DNA of 64,000 bases from Zhengitettix transpicula (Eukaryota > Arthropoda > Insecta > Orthoptera > Tetrigidae), in the NCBI GenBank assembly GCA_037074705.1, contig CM073596.1, positions 21,178,001 through 21,242,000 on the forward strand. The letters run 5' to 3'. Each line of letters opens with the position of its first letter. Within the stretch, counting starts at the first letter, position 1. The translations under genes were made by a program, and so were the position numbers. Below the pieces are notes generated by a model. The model did not search any database and was not told the DNA's origin. It saw nothing but the letters and a program-made list of their open reading frames with translations. Shown here one piece after another: positions 1 through 10,019 of the stretch.

Positions 1-205
1 GAATTGAATGTCATAATTAAATGAAATAATGTGTCGGAGAAAATTAAGTACTTCCGTTTCTTATAGCACCTAAAAAATTCTTATTCTTTTAGTAAACAAC
101 AGTTGAAAACAAGCTGCTGGACTTACACTCGCTGATGCCAGCTGAATATTTAATACTTGCATATAATTATTGTTAAGTTAACATAATTTATATATATATA
201 TATAG
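1..205. other. AT-rich flank with short (TA)n tract
   Basis: No gene is visible here. The stretch ends in a short TA run (about 190-204), and the LTR-like sequence that follows begins directly after it. Confidence 0.5.
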
Positions 206-1138
206 TGGTAATTAAGATGAAATAATTAATTAATAAACAAAAATTTGGACTCGCATTGTTAGCGGCATAAAACACACGAGTCGTACACAAGAATGCAATG
301 TTTGTGGGTATTGTAGAGGTTGGTTCGCTAGACGCGCAGTGAAGAGTCTGTGGGGAGGCGAGCTCCAGTAAAGTCGTCTTGGAAATATAGCAGTGGACAG
401 ACGAAAAGTATAAAATCCAGAAAGTGCCTGGATACGTGTAAAAACAATTAAAACAGAACATTTTTACAAGTTGCAGTCTGTGAGATAACTATGTAGTATT
501 CAACGCTGAATGTTTAGAGTGCCGAGTCCAAATCATTATATTAACGATTTAGACCATTTTCGTCAATTTTGGGAGTCCAGGTAACTGAATCCAGCAGTTA
601 ACAATATTCGGAAAGAGCTAATAGATTGTCTTCAACGAACAGTGAACCAACTTTTGCAAAACTAAAAGTGTTGAGTAGAGTCAGTGGATAAAAATTGCCT
701 GTGTATAAAGTGCAATAAGTGTGTGTGTGTGTGTGTGTGTGTACGAACGAGACAATTTACTTGAGTACCAGAGACAGTAAGATAAAATTCCACAGAATTA
801 CTATCTGTAAACTCATAAGTAAAGATATTGTCGTTATATTTCGAAATTAGTTCAGAATTTAAAGCTCATACTTTATGTTTTTGCATTTTAATAATCTATT
901 GATAAATTAAGTCTAGGATAGCTTCATAAAATTTCATTGTTAACAAGTATTTTCTTTATTAAAGGCCCAGTCAACGACCCTGAGAAATAGTCATTCAATT
1001 GTAAACTATTAATTGATCATGTAAATTGAAATTCATCTGTCTAAATAACGTTTGTAAATTATAATTGTTTGAAATTAAAAAATATTAATTGTTTGTTTTA
1101 ATTGATTTTGCATTTTTTATTGGATGAAAAATACTACA
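206..1138 (+). mobile_element. LTR retrotransposon remnant (LTR copy 1)
   Basis: This segment resembles the solo LTR at 16764-17819. Both start just after a TA run with TGnTAAT-like sequence, both contain a GAGTCTGnGGGGAG block near the 5' end, and both have AGTNAANGACCCTGAGA followed by AT-rich sequence near the 3' end. It ends in ACTACA and is followed at once by a primer-binding-site-like motif, as expected at an LTR/leader junction. A (GT)11 microsatellite lies at 720-742. A 103-codon minus-strand frame (150-461) overlaps the start and has no recognisable domain, so I do not treat it as a gene. A Ty3/gypsy-type (errantivirus-like) origin is inferred from the TA-tract target and the PBS style. 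No gag or pol is present. Confidence 0.55.
720..742. repeat. (GT)n microsatellite
   Basis: About eleven GT dinucleotides in a row, lying inside LTR copy 1 and absent from the related copy at 16764-17819, so it is a later expansion in this copy. Confidence 0.9.
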
Positions 1139-1254
1139 AATAGACGCCTTAACTTGAGGCATTGCTTTTAATTTAATTGTTTTTCATTATGATCACTACA
1201 AATTGACGCCTTAACGTGGGGCTTATTTTCCTTCGATTTTATGTAATCATTACA
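1133..1254 (+). repeat. Doubled LTR-end plus primer-binding-site-like motif
   Basis: ACTACA followed by AAATAGACGCCTTAAC and TTGAGGC occurs at 1133. It recurs about 62 bp later at 1195 as ACTACA plus TTGACGCCTTAACGTGGGGC. A third end-like ATTACA is at 1249-1254, next to a TA run. The arrangement matches 54117-54210. It resembles an LTR 3' end followed by a tRNA primer-binding site, present in tandem. Confidence 0.5.
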
Positions 1255-1438
1255 ATATATATGTATATATATAACTAAAATCCTATTCGGTATTTTAAAA
1301 ACATTTTTAATTGTGAAACAACAAATAAATACCATATATTAGTATATAGCAATTTAAGATAAATTTAGATTGCCGTTCTGGTTTGCTACATTTATTTATA
1401 TTTCGAAATGAAATAAAACGAAAAATTGCTCATGTCAG

Positions 1439-1482
<44 letters not shown>

Positions 1483-1590
1483 TCAGTCTATACCTAATAA
1501 TAATTTAATTTTATTCGTCCTCCTGTCTTAACTCGTTCACTATAGTCACAAACGAAATTTTTTAACGAGAGAACTTCGCTGATTTCCTGG
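1255..1590. repeat. (TA)n tract in AT-rich DNA
   Basis: A pure TA run of about 40 bp lies at 1439-1478, with a shorter one at 1255-1272. The remaining sequence is AT-rich and without genes. Confidence 0.85.
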
Positions 1591-1661
1591 ATTCGAACCC
1601 CATCACGAGCTTCGTCAGTGTTGCGTGAATGTTAAGCTCGGCGAGAACCCAGAGTGTTTAA
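1591..1661 (-). other. Possible tRNA-like B-box fragment
   Basis: On the minus strand around 1590-1605 the sequence GGGTTCGAATCC matches the internal Pol III B box. No A box or cloverleaf can be traced, so this may be a SINE fragment or chance. Confidence 0.25.
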
Positions 1662-1785
1662 TTTTGAACGTAGTTTCCGCTAACAGGAGACTTGCCACTT
1701 CATCTAAGTTAGTTGCTCGGTTTCATCAAACTAAAGCAAACTCAGTTTCCCACTTTGGAAGCAGATCCACAATTTTCGCAAGTTC
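1662..1785 (+). repeat. Local duplication unit a, copy 1
   Basis: The block starting TTTTGAACGTAGTTTCCGC and running to the CTCAGTTTCC region recurs at 2734-2819 with high identity. Copy 2 lacks a 7-bp insert (AGGAGAC) and about 20 bp near the end. A 79-codon plus-strand frame over 1625-1864 spans it but has no recognisable domain. Confidence 0.85.
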
Positions 1786-2733
1786 CGAGATTCCGCTTGC
1801 AAAGAGCTTTCGTATAATTTCCTCCCGTTGTGTTTATCGTGTTCTCGTCCACGCTATTAAATAGATTAGATTTTCGTATAGCAAAATAATGGTGCAGTCA
1901 CACATCAATAGTTTAAGAACCACAAGATCCCTTTTATTTAATTTAATATAGGTCACATTTATAAGCAGTCCCATTAACAATATTTTTATGAAATGTAAGT
2001 AATGAAGTCTTTCCCGCTCGAAACGTTGATTAAACGTTCGTTGGAATGTCAGTTAGAACCGAAATGAGACGTATCAATGAGTTTTAAGCGACAGGAGTGT
2101 ATTGATAAAATTTAAAATTATTACAAGGAAAAAATGTAACCGAGAACACTGAAATAATAATATTCTAATGCGTTATATTTGTTTAATTGTAATATTTGAT
2201 ATCGAATTTATGGTCCATTAGGCTTATGCGATACTGTACCTTTGATAAAAAAAATCATTTTCGATTTAAGAATTTAAAATGAAGTGTTTTGCAATGCTTT
2301 ATATTTAACTTCTATACCAACAGAGTTTACAAGGTATAATAAATTATTATAATGTATGAGTATAATTACTGTGAAAAACATGGCTTGGCCCAGAACCTCG
2401 AAACCGAACTTCTCGATAGGGTATTTAGGATATGACCCAATATTCCCATCAGTAATACCGAAACTTGATCGTGAACTTATTTTATTCGAAAACTAATTTT
2501 CACCACTAGAATATTCAAAATAAACTCTGGATACCATTAAGTAGATGAATGTTGAAATAAATAACCTTATAACGGTCTCTGGAATTCAAACTAATTTGCT
2601 TTATATTAGCGCTTTCGACCTTCAGTTGGCCATATTCATCCGTTTCCTAGAATAATGGATGACGTGTTGACAACACGAGGTCAGTTTTATAAATTCAATT
2701 TATTAGTACGGAACTACACAATTTTTAAAAAAA
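1786..2733. other. Unassigned non-coding stretch
   Basis: AT-rich sequence without convincing reading frames or repeats that I can trace elsewhere in the window. Confidence 0.5.
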
Positions 2734-2920
2734 ATTTTGAACGTAATTTCCGCTAACTTGCCACTTCATCTAAGTTAGTTGCTCGGTTTCATCAAACTAA
2801 AGCAAACTCAGTTTCCACAACTTTTGCAAGTGTTGCGTTCGACATCAACCTCTTTCAGCTTTTTGAATAGTCTGAACTTTACAAATCTTGTATTCCAGAA
2901 CCAAGTAATTTCTGTACATG
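2734..2920 (+). repeat. Duplication unit a (copy 2) joined to unit b (copy 1)
   Basis: 2734-2819 repeats 1662-1785. Then 2835-2919 (from GTTCGACATCAACCTCTTTC to the AATTTCTGT region) recurs at 3840-3923 with few changes. The two duplicated blocks therefore overlap here like tiles of an older, longer repeat. Confidence 0.85.
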
Positions 2921-3839
2921 ACTTAAAGAAAATTTAATTAAAAAATGTGAGTCGTTTACTAAATATTAGGGAACTAATGAATACGGCCAACTGAAGTCCA
3001 CGTATAAATTATTTTGTATACCAGTAACCGTTGTAAGGTTGTTTACAACAAAATTCTAGATACTTTTTTTAAGTAAATAATATTAATTCAGAGAGACAGT
3101 GGGAGCACAAAAAATGACTCAATTGTCGACTGACAGTCGTTTCTCTCCCTCCGGTGAAAGGTGTAAATAGTAGATCCGAGATAGCTGAAGCGGCTGTCCC
3201 ACAGGGAGCGAGTTTGGTGCGTTTTTCTTTTGAAATGAATGTCTTCCGGTTATTCATTTGAGCGTCGTGTTACGGGGGACAACGCCCTCAGTGACAATGC
3301 AGTCGTGTGTTTGTGTGTGTGTGTGAGAGAGCTCTTCTCCATTCTTCCACGATATCTCAACTTAGAGAATGACTTGTCTCAACTACTCACAACCACCCCG
3401 TTATTATATTATTCATGACGTCAACTGCCGCAGAAGAAAAATATTTCGAAATAAGTTTGGCGTCTGGAGGAAGTGGATTACAAGTTATATACACGTTGCT
3501 GGTCTACTTAGAGAAGCAGGCATGATAAACTGCAAATTCAAGAAACAAAGAAGAAATGGACATTTAATTATTTGGATTAATTTTTCAAATATCTCGTCAT
3601 TATTGTTTTTCATAAACAAATCTCAACTTGACCACACGCAAATGTTTAAGATAAACGCGGAAAACTATGAACTCTTCAACATCTCAGACTGGAAATAGCA
3701 TATTTAATACTCGCAGTTTTAGTGCGTTCACCAGACCAAGAAGTCATTTATATGAAAACGAGATGCGTTATTACAATATCTGTTTCCTGCTACTTACTAT
3801 TTATGAAGTGTTCTGCATGACGGAGATCCTTTCGTTGTT
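2921..3839. other. Non-coding stretch with short GT run
   Basis: A short GT-rich run followed by GAGAGAG lies near 3303-3331. Short frames, including 109 codons at 3369-3698, show no known domain and have AT-rich, unstructured composition, so I do not call them. Confidence 0.5.
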
Positions 3840-3923
3840 TCGTTCGACAGCAACCTCTTTCAGCTCTTTGCATAGTCTGCACTTTACAAATCTTGCATTC
3901 CAGAACCAATAATTTCTGTGCAG
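3840..3923 (+). repeat. Duplication unit b, copy 2
   Basis: Near-copy of 2835-2919, including ACAGCAACCTCTTTCAGCTC and CCAGAACCAATAATTTCTGT. It shows that the first 4 kb were assembled from local duplications or from an unnamed dispersed repeat. Confidence 0.85.
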
Positions 3924-4088
3924 GGACCTTTACAAATCAATTAATCTACCTAGGCATAGAATTTTGCGCCTGCGTAGATGTTTCAACAAAGAGAAACTAT
4001 CGTGATTACATCAACAACCTATTAGCAGCGTAGGATGATCATAGAAATTCACGTAAGTCAGGGTCACGATTTATACACTCCACTAAGG

Positions 4089-4675
4089 TATTATAGCGCG
4101 TTATTTAGGATAGGCGTCTTTTAATTGATTTTACTGATATTTTAGTCAGTTTATTTAAACGCGTGAGCAACCATGTTTATCGAACGTCGGCAAAAAGTAC
4201 CGTTTGGTGCCAGTCAGGCTGGGGATAGTAACTGTACCCCCGGGGTTTTCCCATCAATAAACAACAGGTGCAGAGAGTCTCGCTGTTGGAATGCACGTCG
4301 GATCGTCTATGACCTGTGATTGGTCCATAATAAATTAAATGGACCAATAGAAAAACAGTTGGTCCCACAGGTCGGGAGAAGTGGAGGCCTGGTCAGGCAT
4401 TCTGTTTCTGATGCTGACTGGAGGAGGATTCTAACTGGAGAAGTTGCGGTGAGCAGTTGCTCTTGGGATTTTTGAGAATTTACCAGCGAAACTCCACGAG
4501 AGAGACATCGATGACCAGCTGCGAGGGACGTCGCTGTGTTGCAGAGACCCCAGTCTGGTAACCAAGGTCGCAAATATCATGGTTGCGTAGAGCACTTTTT
4601 ATAAATCGTTTCTCGGGCCTAACTTGCCACAATAATCCTTGAGATTTTCATAACTGGCTAGTTGGGAGGGCAAAA
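4089..4675 (+). repeat. Dispersed repeat P, copy 1
   Basis: This ~0.58-kb segment aligns from end to end with 13037-13612. Shared landmarks are TTATAGCGCGTTATT at the start, ACCGTTTGGTGCCAGTCAGG, an inverted repeat TTGGTCCAT..ATGGACCAA (about 4320-4346), CCTGGTAACCAA, a TATA-like GCACTTTTTATA, TTCTCGGGCCTA and AACTGGCTAGT. Two minus-strand frames (to 88 codons) exist in both copies but differ by indels and have no domain. A solo LTR or a retrotransposon 5' region is possible, because it has a TATA-like box, a CCAAT-type palindrome and moderate length. I see no clear TG..CA ends. Confidence 0.8.
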
Positions 4676-5740
4676 TTTTAATTGTACATATCTTTAATGA
4701 TATTTAATAAATTAGCTTAGTATGACCAAGGGATATTGTTTTCAAAAAGTTACTTCCTCCTACCGCACGTAAGCCGTTCTAGGAATTGGACGGTCGAAGA
4801 CCTCCTACGGCGAGTAGTCAAGGAGTGGGTCACAGTATATTCATGTCAAAATAGTTAGGGTTCGTTTGCTTTGGTTGTAAAGGGATAAGGGTTGGTTTCT
4901 GTACTCTAGTGTGTCCAAGGATGCGTTCGTCATGAACTATTGAAGGATTGAATTCACAATTAGTCCATTTTCACAGTTAAAGGCTCGTCTCAAACATGGT
5001 AAATTAAAACTTAACGCAGGGATATCTGACACTGACTGCGTCGTACTCGCACTGAACTGAATGTTCCTCGCACGTGAATTGTAAAAGCTTCGTCCCCTTC
5101 GGCCCAAGCTTGCATAACACGATAAGTGGTGCACTTTGCATCTGTGATCAGTGGTCCATTATCGGTAAGTGGATTTCGGTCACCCAACTTGGTAGGTGAC
5201 TTTGGCTGGTCCGGTTCAAAGCCAACTAATCGTCGATAGTACAGAAACTTCCGCGATTGGTACCGTCGTCGTCCATTACTGGGAATACTCTTAAAGTCAT
5301 AAACGTTTTTATATTCACTCCTATTACTTCAACAAACATGTAACAACTAAATATAGCCATTAAAATTACCCTAATTAGAGAGAAAAAAATACTCAATACA
5401 AAATTCAGTATGGATGAAGACGAATTATTGCAATCCTTGTTGACGTCATTTTTCTGTATCAAACCATTCAAACTCTTTTTAGTCAAAATTTCAGTTTTAA
5501 AAATTAAGTCCTGGTTTTGGACTTATGCTTGAGAAAATTCAACTCAAATTATAACACAGCCATATTTGAGAGACGGTAAGTTTTCCAATTACTTTATCAT
5601 ATTTGAGGTAATGTGACAGATTTCTCTCGTTCTTTTAGTTGACTCTACCAGTGTTTCCTCCATTATTTAAATCCAGGACGATGTATTTAGGATTTAATCA
5701 ATATTTTTATTGCTGTGAAGAGAACATCCATTTTTTAGTT
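4676..5740. other. Unassigned stretch downstream of repeat P
   Basis: Moderately balanced base composition around 4760-5230, AT-rich after that. A GGTTCAAAGCC string near 5211 resembles a B box, but no tRNA cloverleaf can be drawn. Frames of up to 86 codons have no recognisable domain. Confidence 0.4.
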
Positions 5741-6125
5741 ACAGCCTACATGAGGGTATCCACATGGTGGCAACTCCCCTTTAATAGCATACGAAGAGAT
5801 TTGAAAGGGGGAATGCGGAAGGTTAGAGGAAGGTCGCCATGGGTTAACTAGGGCCCCCGGGCTATGGTTTAAGGATCCTACCCGACATTCGTCTAAAAGT
5901 GATGCAGGACAATTCCTAGAAAACCTGCAACAGGTAGGTCGGGTACTTGTCCCACGCTCTTCCGATAGCGGGAGATGTGTTTCTTGTGGGAACGTATCAT
6001 TCCCTTCTCCGTGCCTCGACTAGTTTAGGAGGCAGCTGGCCGACTGTTCCAATGGAAACAGCGTCAACTCTTACCGTATTGTCAAGGTCTGATAGAGGAA
6101 AAGGTATCTCCAAAGGGAGCCCCCT
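5741..6125 (+). mobile_element. FB foldback-family copy A (left part)
   Basis: Starts with the family terminus (ACAGCCTACATGAGGGT) and continues through the landmarks CCTTTAATAGCATA, GGTTAACTAGGGCCCCCGGG, AAGGATCCTACCCG, CAGGTAGGTCGGG, CCCTTCTCCGTGCCTCGAC and TTAGGAGGCAGCTGGCCGAC, to AAAGGGAGCCCC. It lacks the right half. Two short frames (5639-5851, 5947-6168) are by-products of this repeat. Confidence 0.85.
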
Positions 6126-6531
6126 CCACCCCCCCCCTACCCGGCATGAGACCGGTCGTAAGATATAGAAATAGGAGGAAGGAGTAGATTCAGGGGAATA
6201 TTGTCGTCACGGGAGACATCCCTTGGTGACAAGCGAAAGCATTCATTATATTCTTATGAACGGGAAGCACAGGAAGCATCAAGTTTTCTTTTATCAAACC
6301 CTGCGCTTATCATCTCTTAACTTTTCCGGATGAGGTTTTTGACGCACAACATGTCCATAAGTGAAAATGATAGTTTTCACACTGACAATTTTACAGTAAC
6401 AAAGGATCATGTTATAGTGAGATCTGTACTACTTCCACTACAAGCCCAGATCAGTGGACGAATGCGCAAAATATTTTGAGGAGACTAGCTACTTCTCTTC
6501 AGATATACGGGAATGTAACTCCAATAGTAAT
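6126..6531. other. Unassigned non-coding stretch
   Basis: No frame, repeat or motif that I can support. Confidence 0.4.
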
Positions 6532-7165
6532 TAAGGGTAACGGTATTATGATTAGTTTTTAATCTCTTAAGGTATGACAAATAATTTTGATTCTTTTACG
6601 GTATCTCAATGACATGGGCAGTATTTCTGACACTCTTTAGGAACATGAAGCAATTTTGACTCGCTTAAGGCACCTGAAATATTATTAACTGCCTTCTGAA
6701 AATTTTTTGTCTCTCTAAACACACCAGGAGTATTTTTTACGCCCTCAAGGTAATGAGAGAATTTTTTAAATATATTTAGTGAAAGTAATTTTGACTGCCG
6801 TTTATCAAGGTATGTTAAATAATTTTGATTCTTTTAAGGTACCGGGAGTGTTTATTTACTCTCTGGTTTGGGGAGTATTTTCCACTCTCTAAGGGTACCG
6901 GTATTATGATTAGTATGAGAAATAATTTGGATTTTAAGATATCTCAATGATACGGCCAGTATTTCTTATGAACATGAAGAAATTTTGACTCACTTAAGGC
7001 ACCGGAAGTATAATTAAGTGCCTTCTGAAAGTGCGTATATTTTTTACTCTCTCAACACACCGCGAGTAATTTTTACGCCCTTAAGGTACTGAGAGACTTT
7101 TTCTTTACTATATTTGGTGAAAGAAATTTTGATTTACATTTCTCAAGGTAAGCTAAATAATCTGG
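6532..7165. repeat. Degenerate nested tandem array
   Basis: A ~358-bp block (6532-6889) is followed directly by a diverged second copy (6890-7165). Both begin TAAGGGTANCGGTATTATGA and share the ACATGAAGNAATTTTGACTC and GCCTTCTGAAA stretches. Inside each block a shorter phrase recurs roughly every 30-60 bp: CTCTTAAGGTA or CTTAAGGCACC, followed by GAGTATTTTT-like sequence. This is a higher-order minisatellite. Confidence 0.8.
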
Positions 7166-8118
7166 CAGTATATAATAAAATGATTGTTCAACTTGAGAGA
7201 GGATAAATTCCAGAATTTTTTTTGGATAAGGAAATAAATAATTATACCAACTTAAAAAAAGGAAAATGTACAAAAATGGACAATGAAATTAAAGAATAGT
7301 TATATTTGTTTGTCAAGATAAACAAAGAATGTGTCCGTTTATTACTTTACGCCTTTCTAAATGACTCGTTAACGTACATGCTACAAACGTGGAGACCAGA
7401 TTGTACATCTAGACGTCGAGGTTTAGCTTGTATGCAGCGAAAATCACTATATTCACTCAATTGTAATGTTTCCGGCACTGTGTGGAAGTGAGCACTGTAG
7501 TGGTGTTCTGTATGCGAAGTCTGTTTCTAGTAATAACTGGTGGCCGACAGAAGCGCCGCGCCGTCCTCAGGGCAACGACGCCGAAGCCGACGCCGTCGTA
7601 TTCATTACACACGAAGCCCTCTCGAGTTCGCAGGGGGAATTAACTGCATCAGCATGCAGATCAGCGACGCGACGCTCTCTTTGTTCCGGAGTCCCACTTG
7701 GAAGTCCTATGGGCTCGTACGGGGACAACGGGAACCATTTGCAACTCCGACTGTCGTTCGACGAGCTGCCTCAGATTTCGCCGTGTTCAGTTTAATCAGA
7801 ATCAAGGACCACTGGAGTTCACAATCATAACAAGAGCCCTATCTTTATATGACAGACGATTTTCAGGTGGCATTTCTCAACTCTTGAGGCTAACAAATAG
7901 GGGAAAAAACTGTATTTCCCGAAAACCCATTTTCACATGTTTAACTACAGAGAAATAGTTGTGTAAAATATGGCCACGAATATTACTATTTAGGTTTCTA
8001 AGGTGACGGAACATAAAATTTATTACTTATTATATTTTTATTAACTTATTATCTTAATAAAATCAAATAACTAAATCACGTAAAAATTTCAAGAAAAGAA
8101 GGGAATAATACAATATGT
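7166..8118. other. Non-coding, with GC-balanced island 7440-7800
   Basis: The island at about 7440-7800 is richer in GC and CpG than its surroundings and carries three overlapping plus-strand frames (86-109 codons) that overlap in different phases. None resembles a known protein, and their overlap in all phases suggests the open frames come from base composition. A promoter or regulatory island, or an old repeat, is possible. Confidence 0.35.
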
Positions 8119-8353
8119 TAAATTACAAATTTTTATAAACATATCTAGAAGAAAAATAAGAGTATTTTTCCGTCCTAAATGTTGTAAGGAACAAACAACA
8201 AATTATCAGCCTATCAACAACGATTTTATTTCAAATATTGTATGGTTGATAATTTATTGTTTATTCCTTACAACATTTAGGACAGAAAAATACTGTTATT
8301 TTTCTGTTCGATATATTTTACTTTTAAAATTTTTATATAAATTTGTAATTTTA
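8119..8353. repeat. Hairpin (MITE-like) inverted-repeat element
   Basis: Arms at 8119-8212 and 8243-8353 are reverse complements with mismatches and one gap (for example CCTAAATGTTGTAAGGAA against TTCCTTACAACATTTAGG), around a ~30-bp loop. No TSD can be fixed. The 64-codon frame at 8246-8440 falls in the right arm and is not a gene. Confidence 0.85.
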
Positions 8354-9919
8354 AAATATTTTTTCCTTCAACTCTTGGAATTTTTATGTTTTATTTATCC
8401 GATTATGCTAAATGAAGTTTTATTGTTTAATAATATATAGAAGCAAACAAATGACGGACAAGTTGAACTGTGAGAAATCTAAACTTTCATGGCAAATAAA
8501 CAAAGAAAAGGGCAGAAAAAAGAAAGAAAAATGAAAAAGAATATTTCGTAAAACAACATATTCAACACTTCTGCAGGAAAAAAAATTTCAGCTATCAAGG
8601 AATGGTCAAGCAACTTTTACACCTTGTAAAACGCGTCTTTCAAAAAATATCCTTACACTGATTTTCATAAATGTTGTAGTTTTAATCGTTTTTTACTTCT
8701 GGAAGAAGAATATTATACATATTTATCCCTGTATGGTGAGTTGTAAATGGTAATAATTCCGACCACATGATTTTGAGCCCAGACTTGCCGATTGATACAG
8801 GTATCGTAATTCTCAACAATTATCTCTAAAATAAGTATTAATAAATAAATAATTCCATCCAGTTTAAAATTCTCAGTTTTCTGTCCCCTGTCAAACATAT
8901 TAGAAAATAACTGTTTGGAGGAATCGAGGGAAACCGAAAAAAAAAATTGGCTGCAAGGGGATGAACGTTTCATATTTGAGCATGGATTTCACGAGTACTG
9001 GTATGACAAATATAATGAATATTATGGACTGCGTAGGTTCAATGCGACTCTGAATCTATCATATTTACGTCCTTCAAAGCCATCCTCACAGCTTCTATGT
9101 TTCAATTAGTCGATCTCAGAGCCTGCTTAGTTGTCTGATGCACTTGGAGCACGCTTTGGTCACATTCTGAAAGCTGCAGCCCCTGAAAGCAAGTTGTTTT
9201 AGCGGTTCATGTGCCCCATCCCCTCGTACAGAGAAAAGGGGAAAGGCTTTTAAATTATTCCCTGCTAGCCAACAGCTTCTCCCAGCTGACCGTGGCGTAA
9301 TTAATATTTACATAGAGAGTCGAGACGGTACGGAGGAGTTTGAAAACGCGTCTTGCCGCCCGCCCACTCGACCTTGCCGTCCGTTTAATTACGAAATTCT
9401 ATCCTGGGCGAGCCGAGAAGGGTAAAGTCAAGCCAAGGCAAGCTCGCTATTCTGCTCCCTAATTGCGGACGTGACGTCAGAAGACTTGCCAGCACTTGCC
9501 GCCTCCCTACTGGCGTGGAATAAGATTTCCTCCCCTTTAAGAGTGTGCGTGGACGCGCAAAGTGAGCACACGTCAGAAATACCCAACACAACAGTTTGTC
9601 ACCCTCAGAGACTTTTTCTGCACCCTCTGTTTACATTTTATTCTTTATACGTCCTCATTTAATGACGTAAGAAAAGTATATGTATAGTTAAAATTATACA
9701 ATTGTTTTCGTTTTTATAATTTTCATTGCGAATAAACAAATATGTTTTCAGTACATTACATTATAATTTATTTTTACTTTCTTTGAAATCTCTAGAAAAG
9801 TTCTATATAATTTAGACTTAGATTCGTTGTAACCCTTAGAAGATAATAATTTAAATTAAACTAAATTTATGCTTAACTACAGTAAAAATTATAATTTCTA
9901 TACCATAATATATATTGTA
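8354..9919. other. Non-coding, with GC-balanced island 9110-9600
   Basis: AT-rich to about 9100, then an island (9110-9600) of balanced composition, with opposing short frames at 9385-9591 and 9471-9662 and no protein signature. AT-rich again after that. Confidence 0.35.
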
Positions 9920-10019
9920 AGAATGAATACGAAAGAAAATTCAGACAAAAAGGGTAATATAAATACCACACAACGTTTCTGGGATCATTGTGCCTATCGT
10001 CAGGTGCTAAGAAAAGCCT
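9920..10019 (+). mobile_element. IR element, half copy 3
   Basis: Matches the left arm of the complete IR elements at 32063-32275 and 49911-50137: GAATGAATACGAAAGAAA, GACAAAAAGGGTAATAT, AAATACCACACAACGTTTCT and TCGTCAGGTGCTAAGAA. The right arm is missing. A hammerhead-core-like site lies on the minus strand at 9969-10006. Confidence 0.85.

Noticed and set aside
4177..4573. Minus-strand frames shared between the two P repeats (also 13281-13532)
   Set aside because: Shared because the DNA is repeated; indels between copies break the frame, so there is no sign of protein selection.
5150..5225. tRNA-like string with GGTTCAAAGCC
   Set aside because: No acceptor, D or anticodon stems could be paired and no A box at the proper distance.
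6532..7165. CRISPR-like array
   Set aside because: Repeats are irregular in length and spacing and diverged, and the DNA is eukaryotic; a degenerate minisatellite explains it.
7466..7958. Three overlapping plus-strand frames of 86-109 codons
   Set aside because: Open in several phases at once, which reflects the GC-rich island; no homologous protein recognised.
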